A stretch of 64,000 nucleotides of DNA from Acidianus sp. HS-5 (GTDB lineage Archaea > Thermoproteota > Thermoprotei_A > Sulfolobales > Sulfolobaceae): assembly GCF_021655615.1 (NCBI RefSeq), contig NZ_AP025245.1:2480001-2544000 (forward strand). Direction: 5' to 3'. Position 1 is the stretch's first letter. Every line of letters starts with the position of its first letter. This document shows, piece by piece, positions 48,532 to 57,961 of the stretch. The position numbers and the translations under genes are program-made. Under the pieces are notes generated by a model. That model was not told the origin of the DNA, ran no database searches, and worked only from the letters and a program-made list of their open reading frames with translations.

Positions 48532-50431
48532 TAATATTTTCTAACTCCTTCCTAATTAAATCTGCTACCTTTTTACCGTCAGCTCTTCCTCTAACCTTTG
48601 ACATTACTTTACCCATTAGAATATTGAATGCCTTATCCTTTCTTTTGGCTATTTCATCCTTTGAAGATTCAACAGTCTCCTTAACTATCTTTTCTAGTTC
48701 TTCTTCACTTAGAGAAGAGAAGTTACTAATAATTTTATTAATATCTATGCTTCTCTTTTCTTTTTTCTCTTTACTATAATTTAAAAGAATTTCTGGTATG
48801 GAGTCCTTTGATATTTTACCAGAATTTAACGCATTAAATACGTTTTCTAGAATATCATCAGTTATCGCTTCTGGATCTCCTCCTTGAGATTTCAATGATT
48901 TTATACTATTTTCTAAAGTAGTAGCTATAATTACTGGAGAAACTTTAGGATACTTTCTAACGAAGTAATCAAAGGAGTCTAGCCTAGGACTGTTTAGAAC
49001 TTGTTTCGCTAGCTCTTCACTCAAACCTAAGCTAACTAGACTCTTTAATTTCTCCTCAGGAGTAGGGGGAATAATCTCTTTGGCCTTTTTGGTCAGATTT
49101 TCAGTTATTCTGATTGGAGGAATATCGGTTTCTGGGTACATTCTCGCTGCTCCAGGTTGTGGCCTTAAGAATCTAGTTGTACCGTCCTCATTAGCGCCTC
49201 TAGTTTCCTTAGGTACTCCTTCTAGCGCATACAGTATTCTATCCTTAATCACTTGAACAGCTAGATCTAATTTAGATTTTTCTCCTACAATTATCACGAA
49301 CCCGTCATTATTTGTTATATTCAATTCATCTTTTAGTTTATCAACTTCTTCTTGAGTAATGCCATAATTAGGCAATTCATCAATATGGAATATTCCTCCT
49401 AGTCCCGCAAGAGCCTTTACATAATCGGAAACTTCAGTTCCAAATCTTCTATTTGGCATTAGCTCAGTTCCAAAGATTCCCCTAAAATACGGAACTTTAA
49501 TTCCGTATACTTTACCTCCTTTCTTTAATTCCTTCAACACTACATTGCTCTTAGTTTCCTTAAATAGATCTGTAAGGTCTTTAACAACATAATCTAAGGA
49601 TATATTCTCTTTTGTTGCTCCACGTCTTATTAGTTCATCTCTTATTTCTAAGAGTTTTAATTGTCTCATTGCTTCATATTCTATTAATTTAGGTATTAAA
49701 TCCAGTTCTTGAACTCCTTTTATTTCAGTCTTTACTCCGCCTGAAATCGATACATTTAGGTCTTGTCTTATAGTTCCTAGCCCTCTCTTTACTCTTCCAG
49801 TTAACCTTAGCATTTGTCCTATTTTCAAAGCTACTCTCTTTGCTTGTTCTGGTGTATGAATATCGGGTCCAGTGGAAATTTCAATTAAAGGAATTCCTAA
49901 TCTATCTAAATTATAAACTATGGAATCTTTAGTATCTTCAATTTTCCTTGCAGCATCTTCTTCTATTGCTATAGTTTGAATGCTTACTTTTCCATCTTCA
50001 TCTTCCACATACCCTCCTAGTCCTACAATTGATGTTCTTTGAAAACCTGAAGTATTAGAACCGTCTATTACCACTTTTCTCATGACGTAAACTTCGTCAA
50101 CAGGAGCACCGTGAAAAGCTAACGTCATTGCGAGTCCTATTAATAATGCTTCTTCACTCATTCTGTGAGGAGGTTCTTCATCGCATTCTACAAGGCATGT
50201 ATCTTGTTGCGGTATTCTGTAAACATATTTCTTGTTCTTTTCCCACTCAAATAAAGCAGCTACATCTATTTCTCCGGTTTCGCTAAATACAGGTCTTAAG
50301 TATCTTTCTAACGCATTTTTGTACTCATCACTGAGTATAGTTGGGCAATTGCAGAATAGCTTAGTGGAAGTGTCTAACTGTTGGTGAATTTCTAATCCTA
50401 CTTTTAATCCCAGTCTGTTGTAATCAATCAT
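48524..50431 (-). CDS. gatE: Glu-tRNA(Gln) amidotransferase subunit E
   Basis: tRNA-binding and kinase subunit of the archaeal GatDE complex, which converts Glu-tRNA(Gln) to Gln-tRNA(Gln). The 635-residue protein has GLKVGLEIHQQLDT at the N-terminus, CECDEEPP-like VECDEEPPHRMS, QEVDKLK in an inserted AspRS-like domain, and a YqeY-type C-terminal domain (KDKAFNILMGKVM, DGKKVADLIRKEL). It overlaps gatD by 8 bp. Its presence implies no direct glutaminyl-tRNA synthetase route. Confidence 0.95.
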   Translation of the reverse strand: MIDYNRLGLKVGLEIHQQLDTSTKLFCNCPTILSDEYKNALERYLRPVFSETGEIDVAALFEWEKNKKYVYRIPQQDTCLVECDEEPPHRMSEEALLIGLAMTLAFHGAPVDEVYVMRKVVIDGSNTSGFQRTSIVGLGGYVEDEDGKVSIQTIAIEEDAARKIEDTKDSIVYNLDRLGIPLIEISTGPDIHTPEQAKRVALKIGQMLRLTGRVKRGLGTIRQDLNVSISGGVKTEIKGVQELDLIPKLIEYEAMRQLKLLEIRDELIRRGATKENISLDYVVKDLTDLFKETKSNVVLKELKKGGKVYGIKVPYFRGIFGTELMPNRRFGTEVSDYVKALAGLGGIFHIDELPNYGITQEEVDKLKDELNITNNDGFVIIVGEKSKLDLAVQVIKDRILYALEGVPKETRGANEDGTTRFLRPQPGAARMYPETDIPPIRITENLTKKAKEIIPPTPEEKLKSLVSLGLSEELAKQVLNSPRLDSFDYFVRKYPKVSPVIIATTLENSIKSLKSQGGDPEAITDDILENVFNALNSGKISKDSIPEILLNYSKEKKEKRSIDINKIISNFSSLSEEELEKIVKETVESSKDEIAKRKDKAFNILMGKVMSKVRGRADGKKVADLIRKELENING

Positions 50432-51743
50432 GATACCACCTGGGGAAGAAATCTAAACTATGCCTCGGATTTATTTCTCCTACTACATTTGTGAGCATTA
50501 ATTTCTTAACTTTTTCTTGATCAGACTCATGTGCAAGAACCCACATCAGTTTAACTATTGCTACCTCTGGTAGCATGTCTTCTAATGGAACTACTCCTGC
50601 GTCTTGTAGTAATCTTCCCGTAGTATAAACGTTCATGTTTACTCTCCCAAATAAGCATTGTGAAGTCATTCCTACAAATATTCCGTCTTTTACCATTTTC
50701 TTTATATAATCTACAAATGAGGTAGCAACGTGACCTAAACCAGTACCTTCTATAATCATTCCTCTGATTTTTTTCTCTATCAAATATTCTAAAATATCAG
50801 GAGTCAATCCTGGATAATATTTTAGAAGGAACACGCGATTATCAAATTTTGCGTCTTCCTCTATTTTATCTCTTTTAGGAATATAGTCGGACCTAATTAC
50901 TTCTACCTTATTCTCTTTCCATTCTACTTTAGCTAAAGGTCTATCGTTTATTGTTTGGAAAGCGTCCCTCCTACTGGTGTGCATTTTCCTAACTTTAACT
51001 CCTCTATGAGCTAAAGTATAGGTATCTGAACTTTCCCCATGCATGTTTATCACTACTTCTCCGAACGGAGCCTTCTTAGCTAGAAGAACTGATGAGTATA
51101 AGTTTATTGCAGCATCGCTACTTGGTCTATCACTGCTTCTTTGCGAGCCCACCAGCACTACTGGTCCAGGCAACTTTAATGAAAAAGCTAATGCTGATGC
51201 AGTGTAAGCCATTGTATCAGTTCCATGTGCAATTACTACTCCTTCATTACCTTCATTAAATGCTCTTTTTACAGATTCTGCAATTTTAATCCAATGTTCT
51301 GGTGTCATATTCTCACTAAGTATCGCAAAAAGTACCTCAGCAGAAACTTTAGCTATATTATTTATTTCTGGCATAAATTTTACAATATCCTCAGTAGAGA
51401 GTGCAGGTCTTACTGCTCCTGTTTCATATTCTATTTTACTAACTATGGTACCTCCAGTACTTATTATTTTTACCTCAGTTTTACCAATTTTACTTAATTC
51501 TTGATTAGTTCTTTCTTTTTCAGTTTTTTTCTTAATAATCTTTATTTTTGCTGAATTTATAGATACTCCTATATTATAACCATTATCAAGTTTTATAACT
51601 ATTATATCATCAAACGAAGAATAAGAAGGCATTAAAATTCCTTTATAGTTATTACCGTTATTTTCTATTTCTATTAAATCTCCTATATCCGCATTAATTT
51701 GTGATAAACTTTGCAGAGCGATTCCTCTATAACCTTCAAGCAT
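50424..51743 (-). CDS. gatD: Glu-tRNA(Gln) amidotransferase subunit D
   Basis: Asparaginase-type subunit that releases ammonia from glutamine or asparagine for GatE. The 439-residue protein has an N-terminal beta-barrel (about 1-75), then the asparaginase fold with ISTGGTIVSKIEY, VIAHGTDTMAYTASALA and the catalytic threonines and lysine of the family. First gene of the gatD-gatE unit, 31 bp behind the eS30 gene on the same strand. Confidence 0.95.
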   Translation of the reverse strand: MLEGYRGIALQSLSQINADIGDLIEIENNGNNYKGILMPSYSSFDDIIVIKLDNGYNIGVSINSAKIKIIKKKTEKERTNQELSKIGKTEVKIISTGGTIVSKIEYETGAVRPALSTEDIVKFMPEINNIAKVSAEVLFAILSENMTPEHWIKIAESVKRAFNEGNEGVVIAHGTDTMAYTASALAFSLKLPGPVVLVGSQRSSDRPSSDAAINLYSSVLLAKKAPFGEVVINMHGESSDTYTLAHRGVKVRKMHTSRRDAFQTINDRPLAKVEWKENKVEVIRSDYIPKRDKIEEDAKFDNRVFLLKYYPGLTPDILEYLIEKKIRGMIIEGTGLGHVATSFVDYIKKMVKDGIFVGMTSQCLFGRVNMNVYTTGRLLQDAGVVPLEDMLPEVAIVKLMWVLAHESDQEKVKKLMLTNVVGEINPRHSLDFFPRWYHD

Positions 51744-51774
51744 AGGAAAAAATAATTATAAAATGTAAAAAAGC

Positions 51775-51942
51775 TTATGTATTTTTCTCCTTAGAAGTTC
51801 CCTTAGACGACTTTAATACTCTCTTCTCGAATTCTTTCTTATTCCTAACTCTAGGTACTTCTTTGCTCTTTTCTTTCGGCTGGATCTTTGGAGTTTGATT
51901 TCTAACTTTTCCAGCCTTCGTTAACGAACCGTGGGATGGCAT
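51775..51942 (-). CDS. rps30e: Ribosomal protein eS30
   Basis: A 55-residue basic protein starting MPSHGSLTKAGKVRNQTPK, with VPRVRNKKEFEKRVLK and ending GTSKEKNT. The HGSLxxAGKVRxQTPK signature identifies the small-subunit ribosomal protein S30e (mature part of eukaryotic FAU). It is short enough to be missed by length cut-offs. It lies upstream of gatD on the same strand and is divergent from nop5 over 62 bp, with a single TTTAAA in the middle that could serve both directions. Confidence 0.95.
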   Translation of the reverse strand: MPSHGSLTKAGKVRNQTPKIQPKEKSKEVPRVRNKKEFEKRVLKSSKGTSKEKNT

Positions 51943-51969
51943 ATCAACTTAATATAACATAAATAAGAA

Positions 51970-51975
51970 TTTAAA
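51970..51975. promoter_or_regulatory. Possible shared TATA element for eS30 and nop5
   Basis: TTTAAA is its own reverse complement and lies 30-32 bp from both start codons (51942 minus, 52005 plus). Either gene could use it as TATA box with a leader of only a few bases. No other good TATA is seen in the 62-bp gap. Confidence 0.4.
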
Positions 51976-52004
51976 CTTACAGTTGAAAAAGCAATGGGAC
52001 TATA

Positions 52005-53237
52005 ATGAAGTTATACTTAGTTGAGCATGCTATAGGTACATTTGCGTTCGATGAAGACGGAAAATTAGTTGATTATGTGCTTAATCCAAAGGATATCGGT
52101 AAACTAGTTGAGACTCTTTTAAATCATGAGAAAGGAGAACCTTTTCCTTCAACTTTAGAGTTAATATCTAAACTTAATCCAGGTGAAGTAATTGTAGAGA
52201 ATGAGGCCGAAATTCCGAAACTTAAAGTAAAAGCGTCGGCTGTTTTAAATCATAAAGCAGCCAAGTTATTTAGATCTTCAATAGTAAAATACGCTTTAGA
52301 TTCTAAGTTTGCATCTTCCGAGGATGACTTGTACGCTTTTCTTTACCAGCTTTCCTTTGAATACACTAGGAGGAAATTAAGGACTGCTGCTGAGAAAAGG
52401 GATTTACTAGCAATACAAGCAGTTAGGGCTATGGATGATATTGATAAATCAATAAACCTCTTCTCAGAAAGGTTAAGGGAATGGTATAGTTTACACTTCC
52501 CAGAATTAGATAAAATGTTGGAAGATCATGAAACTTATGCTAAAATAGTTTCAACTTTCGGTTATAGAGATAATATAACTTTAGAAGGATTAAAGAGCAT
52601 AAATGTAGATGAGAAGCAAGCTAAGAAAATACTCGATGCTGCAAGTAAAAGTATAGGAGCAGATATATCAGAAGATGATATAAATTCAATAAAGCAACTT
52701 TCTGATGCAATATTATCATTATTTAATATCCGTAATAGTTTAGCAGATTATGTAGACTCAGTAATGAAAGAAGTTGCGCCAAATATTACTGCATTAGTAG
52801 GAGCAAATCTAGGAGCAAGATTATTGAGTTTAGCAGGAAGTTTAGAGGAATTCTCAAAAATGCCTGCAAGTACTATTCAAGTCTTGGGTGCAGAAAAAGC
52901 TTTATTTAGAGCTTTAAGATCGGGAAGTAGGCCTCCAAAGCACGGTGTTATATTTCAGTTTCCTGCAATTCATGGAGCCCCGAGGTGGCAGAGAGGAAAA
53001 ATTGCAAGGGCTTTAGCAGCAAAGTTAGCAATAGCTGCTAGAGTTGATAATTACAGTGGTAGATTTATAGGAGATCAATTAGTGGAACAGTTAAATAAGA
53101 GAGTAGAAGAGATAAAAACTAAATACGCGCAACCTCCTCCAAGAAAAGCGCAACCTCAAGCACCAAAGACAAAGAACTTTAAGAAAGGTAGAGGAGGTGG
53201 CGGTAAGAGGAATAGAGGTAAGAAAGGTAGAAGGTGA
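52005..53237 (+). CDS. nop5: Nop5 (Nop56/58) C/D RNP core protein
   Basis: Scaffold of the archaeal C/D-box ribonucleoprotein that binds L7Ae-C/D RNA and fibrillarin. The 410-residue protein has the N-terminal fibrillarin-binding domain, a coiled coil (about 130-250) and the NOP RNA-binding domain with GANLGARLLSLAGSLEEFSKMPASTIQVLGAEKALFRAL split around about 266-305, then GVIFQFPAIHGAPRWQRGK. The tail is rich in K, R and G. It is 5 bp ahead of fibrillarin, and the window also holds C/D RNA candidates. Confidence 0.95.
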   Translation: MKLYLVEHAIGTFAFDEDGKLVDYVLNPKDIGKLVETLLNHEKGEPFPSTLELISKLNPGEVIVENEAEIPKLKVKASAVLNHKAAKLFRSSIVKYALDSKFASSEDDLYAFLYQLSFEYTRRKLRTAAEKRDLLAIQAVRAMDDIDKSINLFSERLREWYSLHFPELDKMLEDHETYAKIVSTFGYRDNITLEGLKSINVDEKQAKKILDAASKSIGADISEDDINSIKQLSDAILSLFNIRNSLADYVDSVMKEVAPNITALVGANLGARLLSLAGSLEEFSKMPASTIQVLGAEKALFRALRSGSRPPKHGVIFQFPAIHGAPRWQRGKIARALAAKLAIAARVDNYSGRFIGDQLVEQLNKRVEEIKTKYAQPPPRKAQPQAPKTKNFKKGRGGGGKRNRGKKGRR

Positions 53238-53242
53238 GATAA

Positions 53243-53944
53243 ATGTCTGAAAGTATAAAAACCGTAAAAGAAACTAAAATGGAGAATGTATTTGAATGTG
53301 AATACGAAGACGGAACTACTAGGTTATGTACTAAAAATCTTGCTCCAGGATATTCAGTTTACGGAGAGAGATTAATTAAATATAACGGAGTAGAATATAG
53401 GGAATGGAATGCCTTTAGGAGCAAGCTTGCAGGAGCTATATTAAAGGGATTAAAAGAAAATCCTGTTAAAAAAGGAGTGAAAGTATTATATTTAGGTGCA
53501 GCGTCTGGGACTACACCTAGTCATGTTTCAGACATAGTAGAGAAGGAAGGTAAAGTTTATGGAGTAGAATTTTCACCTAGAGTCGTGAGGGAGCTTATAT
53601 TAGTTGCTCAAAGAAGACCTAATTTATTTCCAATATTAGCAGATGCAAGATTTCCTCAAAGCTATATGCCATTAGTCGAGAATACGGATGTGCTTTATGT
53701 AGATATTGCACAACCTGATCAGACAGATATAGCAATTTATAATGCTAAAATATTCTTGAAAGAAGATGGCAATTTACTCTTAGCCATAAAAGCAAGAAGC
53801 ATTGATGTTACAAGAAATCCGGAAGATATATTCAAGGAGGAGGCATCTAAACTTGAAAAGAACAATTTTGAAGTTAGACAAGTAATAAATCTAGACCCTT
53901 ATGATAAAGACCATGCAATGGTTTTAGCGAGGTTTAAGGGATAA
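53243..53944 (+). CDS. flpA: Fibrillarin-like rRNA 2'-O-methyltransferase
   Basis: Catalytic SAM-dependent subunit of the C/D RNP. The 233-residue protein has EDGTTRLCTKNLAPGYSVYGE, the SAM motif VLYLGAASGTTPSHVSDI, the acidic VYGVEFSPR and the catalytic KARSID segment. It is translated with nop5 (5-bp spacing) and followed directly by the UPF0216 gene. Guided sites would be set by sRNAs such as that at 21077-21127. Confidence 0.95.
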   Translation: MSESIKTVKETKMENVFECEYEDGTTRLCTKNLAPGYSVYGERLIKYNGVEYREWNAFRSKLAGAILKGLKENPVKKGVKVLYLGAASGTTPSHVSDIVEKEGKVYGVEFSPRVVRELILVAQRRPNLFPILADARFPQSYMPLVENTDVLYVDIAQPDQTDIAIYNAKIFLKEDGNLLLAIKARSIDVTRNPEDIFKEEASKLEKNNFEVRQVINLDPYDKDHAMVLARFKG

Positions 53945-54370
53945 ATGTTTGATAAAATCTTAGAACTCGGTTTAAAGGAAATTTTTGGAAGCTCTCCTGC
54001 AGAGAGAGTTACTTTAAGAGAAGCACTTGATGGAAAAAATAAGATTAAATTAAATAACGGTTTTTATCATGAGTTAAACTTGAATGAAGTTAAGGATTTT
54101 TCTTCTAAAGTTCCCCTTTATTTATGGTCGTTGATCAAGCTTCCTATATTAATTATAAAATTGCCTGAACCAGGACAGTTCTCTTTGGAAGGTTCTGAGT
54201 GGGATAAAAAGGCGGTTAGTTTAATCTTAAATAGGAAGGAAGAAGATAAGACTATTTTAAATACTGTAGATGTAGAGAGCTTATTAAGGCAATATAAAAC
54301 ATTAATCTTTATAACTCTCAGTAGTAATATATTGTTTTCAGCTAATAGTGAATTTGATGAAGGAATCTAA
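53945..54370 (+). CDS. UPF0216 (DUF61) family protein
   Basis: 141-residue protein beginning with the base after the fibrillarin stop. ERVTLREALDGKNKIKLNNG with a following H-x-L, and KLPILIIKLPEPGQFSLEG, match the UPF0216/DUF61 family, widespread in archaea and of unknown biochemistry. The tight position in the nop5-flpA unit suggests a role in RNA or ribosome biology; this is inference. The last residues overlap the region of the next start. Confidence 0.65.
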   Translation: MFDKILELGLKEIFGSSPAERVTLREALDGKNKIKLNNGFYHELNLNEVKDFSSKVPLYLWSLIKLPILIIKLPEPGQFSLEGSEWDKKAVSLILNRKEEDKTILNTVDVESLLRQYKTLIFITLSSNILFSANSEFDEGI

Positions 54371-54371
54371 A

Positions 54372-55268
54372 ATGGCTATTAAGATTAACGATGTTATTAG
54401 GATATTAGAAGATGAAGGTCTGAATTATACTATTATAAATTATCCAGAGAAAAATAGGAAATCTATAGATATAATAGTAGAGTTTAAGAAAGGCTCTAAA
54501 ACAAGGAAGAAATTGGTAGTTAAAACTTCCTCAGATAAGATAGGAAAAGACGAAATAACTGATTTAAAGAATTTCTCTTCTCTTACTGAAAGCGTTCCTT
54601 TAATAATTACTGATGAGACAGAAGAAGATATAGCCATAGAGAAAGATAAAGTAATAGGTTTATCATTATTTGGATTCGAAAGATTATTGGAAGGAGATAA
54701 GATATTCGTTTATAGGACTCGAGGAGGAATGTTTGTTAAAATAAGGCCAGACATATTAAGGCAAAAAATGAGAGAAATGAATTATAGTATGGGAGACGTT
54801 GCAAAGATGCTAGGAGTATCTAGGAAAACTATTTACGATTATGAGAACGGAGATTCTGACGTATCAATTGAGATTGCCGAGAGACTTATAGACATTTTCG
54901 GCCCAGAAATCATAGGCGATGTTTGTGAAACTTATCGTGTTGATGATACCGTCATTGTAGATAAGGATCATAAACTAATAAGCATTTTAGAATCTGAAGG
55001 GTTCAAAGTTGCTACACTTAAATTCACTGCAATTGACATAATAGCTTCAAATAACTCAAAGAAACTAATAGTAGCTTTAGAATCAAGAAACCCAGAGAAT
55101 TCTATAAAAAAGATTCAAGAAGCAAATAAAATAGCAGAAGAATTTAACTTAAACATGATAGTTATTTCCAAGTCTAACAGTAGAGCTAGAGAATTAGAAA
55201 AAGATGGCTTCAAAGTATATTTAGATCAGAATTTAGATGACTTGAAATATGAGATTAATGGAGATTGA
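54372..55268 (+). CDS. Archaeal HTH-type transcriptional regulator (COG1395)
   Basis: About 298 residues: an N-terminal restriction-endonuclease-like or sensor domain (IDIIVEFKKGSKTRKKLVV), a central lambda-repressor-type HTH (about 120-175; YSMGDVAKMLGVSRKTIYDYENG) and a C-terminal domain repeating the first fold (IDIIASNNSKKLIVALES). ATG 54372 is chosen because AAGGA lies eight bases upstream; GTG 54348 and ATG 54357 are alternatives. The family is conserved in archaea with unknown targets. Confidence 0.8.
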   Translation: MAIKINDVIRILEDEGLNYTIINYPEKNRKSIDIIVEFKKGSKTRKKLVVKTSSDKIGKDEITDLKNFSSLTESVPLIITDETEEDIAIEKDKVIGLSLFGFERLLEGDKIFVYRTRGGMFVKIRPDILRQKMREMNYSMGDVAKMLGVSRKTIYDYENGDSDVSIEIAERLIDIFGPEIIGDVCETYRVDDTVIVDKDHKLISILESEGFKVATLKFTAIDIIASNNSKKLIVALESRNPENSIKKIQEANKIAEEFNLNMIVISKSNSRARELEKDGFKVYLDQNLDDLKYEINGD

Positions 55269-56388
55269 AGAAGGAAAAGCTAGGATACTTGTGCCTGATC
55301 CAAAGGAATATGAAAAGAATGGTAAATTCGATCCTTCTTGGGCTCCAGTATTTTACAATCCTAAGATGATATTTAATAGAGACATAAGTGTTATAGCAGT
55401 ATCCGCAATATCACCTAAGTATATTATTGATGCTTTATCTGCATCGGGCATCAGAGGTATAAGATATTATTTAGAATCCAATTCTACAATAGATGAAATA
55501 ATATTTAACGATAAGAGTAAAATTTCCGTAGATTTAATAAGCAAGAACGTAGAAAGAAACGGAGTAAAAGTTGCTAAAGTGACTAATAGAGACGCAAATT
55601 CCTTATTATATGAAGTCATAGCAGACTATGTAGATATAGATCCGTTCGGCTCTCCTTCACCTTTTATCTTATCTTCAATCAATGCAGTAAAAAACGGCGG
55701 ATATGTAGCGTACACAGCTACAGATTTAGCACCTTTAGAAGGTAGTGCAAAAAAATCCTGTAAAAGAAAATACGATGTAAATAATTCCAAGCTAAGTTTT
55801 TCCAAAGAAGTAGGTATAAGAGTTTTAATCTCTAAGATAGTTAGAGAAGCTGCAATTCTAGAAAAAGCAGTAGAGCCGTTATTAGCTTTTTATAATGATT
55901 ACTATTACAGAGTAATATTAAAGGTAAATAGAGGAGCTAAGAGAGCTGACGAGAGTTTAGAAAAATTAGGATACTTCTATGAATGCGATAAATGTGGTTT
56001 TTCTGGATCTTCAAAAGATTTGATAGAAAAATGTCCTAGATGCGGCAGTAAGCTTAAAATTTCTGGACCAGTATGGCTAGGTAAAACAAATGACAGTGAG
56101 TTCATAAATAAAATGATTAGTTCTCTGCAAAAATTTTCCTATGTAAAAAATTTTGAGGCAATTTCTATACTCCTAAATAAAATTTCTCAAGAAATTAAAT
56201 ACCCACCTGGATACTATAACTTGGAATTTATATCTTCAAAATATAAAATAAATGTGCCATCAAGAGAAAAGGAGATAGAGTGCTTAGGAGAAGCTTCACC
56301 AACTCATTTCAGTCCAAAAGGAATAAAGACTTCTAAAAACTTTGATGATGTGCTAGAATGTATAAAAGCCTTATCCAACAAGGTATAG
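55249..56388 (+). CDS. trm1: tRNA (guanine26-N2)-dimethyltransferase
   Basis: Methylates G26 of tRNAs with SAM. The 379-residue protein shows EGKARILVPDP, FYNPKMIFNRDISV, LSASGIRGIRYYLE as SAM site, DIDPFGSPSPF with the catalytic acid, TATDLAPLEGS, and a zinc site CDKCGFSG...CPRCGSKL (about 242-265). ATG 55249 overlaps the upstream gene by 20 bp; ATG 55258 is possible. It overlaps TFE-beta by 18 bp tail to tail. Confidence 0.95.
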   Translation: MRLMEIEEGKARILVPDPKEYEKNGKFDPSWAPVFYNPKMIFNRDISVIAVSAISPKYIIDALSASGIRGIRYYLESNSTIDEIIFNDKSKISVDLISKNVERNGVKVAKVTNRDANSLLYEVIADYVDIDPFGSPSPFILSSINAVKNGGYVAYTATDLAPLEGSAKKSCKRKYDVNNSKLSFSKEVGIRVLISKIVREAAILEKAVEPLLAFYNDYYYRVILKVNRGAKRADESLEKLGYFYECDKCGFSGSSKDLIEKCPRCGSKLKISGPVWLGKTNDSEFINKMISSLQKFSYVKNFEAISILLNKISQEIKYPPGYYNLEFISSKYKINVPSREKEIECLGEASPTHFSPKGIKTSKNFDDVLECIKALSNKV

Positions 56389-56745
56389 TATCCATTCAGA
56401 TAATTTATTGCAAGATCCGGGATTTACATGTGCCCCATTATTACACTTATAAAGAAGCTTACAAGAGAAGCACGGGATATCTTTAATATTATCTAAATTT
56501 ATATAAATATCATTATTAATTGACTGGGACTTAATTGCAAAGAGCTTCACTACACTCTTCCCATTCTCTTTCACTGTTTTTTTAACAACGAGTTTCTTTT
56601 CAATAAGTTTTTTAACAATCATGCTTAATTCTCTTGTAGATAAACCTACAGATCTAGCTAATTCTTGTTGTGATATACCTTCATTACCTTTTTCTAGTAT
56701 CTTTTCTTGTATTAAATTCTCATAACTTGATATATTTGATTCCAT
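56371..56745 (-). CDS. tfeB: Transcription initiation factor TFE subunit beta
   Basis: Crenarchaeal TFE-beta is the homologue of RNA polymerase III subunit hRPC39 and forms TFE-alpha/beta, which opens promoters. The 124-residue protein has one winged helix (about 8-70; ISQQELARSVGLSTRELSMIV) and a C-terminal cubane Fe-S motif C92-x2-C95-x5-C101-x10-C112. ATG 56745 lies seven bases after GGTG and is preferred to TTG 56748. It lies beside the TFB gene; TBP is 4 kb away. Confidence 0.85.
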   Translation of the reverse strand: MESNISSYENLIQEKILEKGNEGISQQELARSVGLSTRELSMIVKKLIEKKLVVKKTVKENGKSVVKLFAIKSQSINNDIYINLDNIKDIPCFSCKLLYKCNNGAHVNPGSCNKLSEWILYLVG

Positions 56746-56813
56746 CAAGAATCACCTATAGCCAAATATATAATATATAGTTTAGAGTTTAATTACTTTG
56801 CTATTAGATTTGT

Positions 56814-57692
56814 TTATAAACTTACTTCAATATCGAAATTTTTGATAATTTCTTTATATCTGTTTCTTATTGTTACTTCTGTAATATTTAAAGAGTCAGC
56901 TATTTCCTTCTGCGTCTTTTTAACATCCATTAAAGTGCTTACTAAGTATACTGCAGCGGCGCTTAATGCTAAATAACCTTTCCCACTAGTTAAACCACTC
57001 TTGTACATAATATTTACTACCTCCGCAGACTTAGTAGCTACAAGTTGCGGTAAACTAAGTTTTTCCACGATCTTTGGAATATATTCTACTGGTTTAATTT
57101 TAGGCTTAAAGCTCTGTAATTGCTTTGATACTTTATGAACTCTTTCTAAGGCTTTCCATAATTCGCTAGAAGAGAGAGAATACCTAGTTTTAATCTCTTG
57201 CAAGTATCTGGGTATGTTATTTACTTGGCACGAATAATAAAGCACCGCAGCAACCAACGCATAAGAATCTATTCTTTTTGCCAGACCATTTTCAACTAGC
57301 CTTCTCAGTATGAATGCGGCAGTCTCCTTTACGTGTTCTGGCAAATCTAGCTTCGATGCTTCGCTATTAAGCATTGAAAGATATGTAACTAGTTTCTTAT
57401 CTTTAGACGAGACTCTAATCCTATTTTGTAATTTTTGCATTTTCATTAATTTTATTCTATCTTTCACTTTATCATAGCCTATTCTAGTCGAGAGTCCTTG
57501 ATCATGAACTTTCAAAGTTAACGGAGAACCTATTCTTTCTCTTTCTAATCTATCTTGGTAATTGTAAGCTCTCCATTCAGGTCCTTGGTCTATTACCTCA
57601 TCTTCCAGTACTGCTCCACAGTTAGCGCATATGTATTGTCCTCTTTCTGTATCATATCTTATATCTTCAGAAGAACAAACTGGGCACCTCAT
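56814..57692 (-). CDS. tfb: Transcription initiation factor B (TFB2-type)
   Basis: TFIIB homologue that bridges TBP and RNA polymerase. The 292-residue protein has the zinc ribbon CPVCSSEDIRYDTERGQYICANC in pieces (3-25), a B-reader/finger region (EWRAYNYQDRLERERIGSP), and two cyclin folds (about 100-190 and 200-290). It is shorter than the main Sulfolobus TFB1 (about 309) and sits next to gar1 and TFE-beta as the paralogue TFB2 does, so TFB2 is the best guess. It overlaps gar1 by 4 bp. Confidence 0.9.
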   Translation of the reverse strand: MRCPVCSSEDIRYDTERGQYICANCGAVLEDEVIDQGPEWRAYNYQDRLERERIGSPLTLKVHDQGLSTRIGYDKVKDRIKLMKMQKLQNRIRVSSKDKKLVTYLSMLNSEASKLDLPEHVKETAAFILRRLVENGLAKRIDSYALVAAVLYYSCQVNNIPRYLQEIKTRYSLSSSELWKALERVHKVSKQLQSFKPKIKPVEYIPKIVEKLSLPQLVATKSAEVVNIMYKSGLTSGKGYLALSAAAVYLVSTLMDVKKTQKEIADSLNITEVTIRNRYKEIIKNFDIEVSL

Positions 57693-57961
57693 TTTTTCCT
57701 CGCCTTTTCTACTAACTCTAAGTAAACTTCCTTTGGTGGATTATAATGAGGGAAAGGCTCTACTAATGCATAAGGCGAATTAACATTGCCTATAATATCT
57801 AAAATTTTACCTACTCTCTGTTTATTTTCATCAAGTGTCACAAAGCCTATAGGATCAATTTTCGTAAAATTAGTATCTTTATTTTCAATTTTAATGAGCC
57901 ACTTATTTTTCAAAGTGTACCTATAAAAATGTCCAAGTTCAATAATTCTTACTTTTCTCAT
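57689..57961 (-). CDS. gar1: H/ACA RNP protein Gar1
   Basis: Small beta-barrel subunit of the archaeal H/ACA pseudouridylation complex that contacts Cbf5. About 90 residues with the conserved DPIGFVTLDENKQRVGKILDIIGNVNSPYALV, here read in parts at about 37-68, the Gar1 GxVxDIxGxVxxPY signature. ATG 57961 is used; TTG 57967 would add two residues. First of the gar1-tfb pair. Confidence 0.85.
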   Translation of the reverse strand: MRKVRIIELGHFYRYTLKNKWLIKIENKDTNFTKIDPIGFVTLDENKQRVGKILDIIGNVNSPYALVEPFPHYNPPKEVYLELVEKARKK

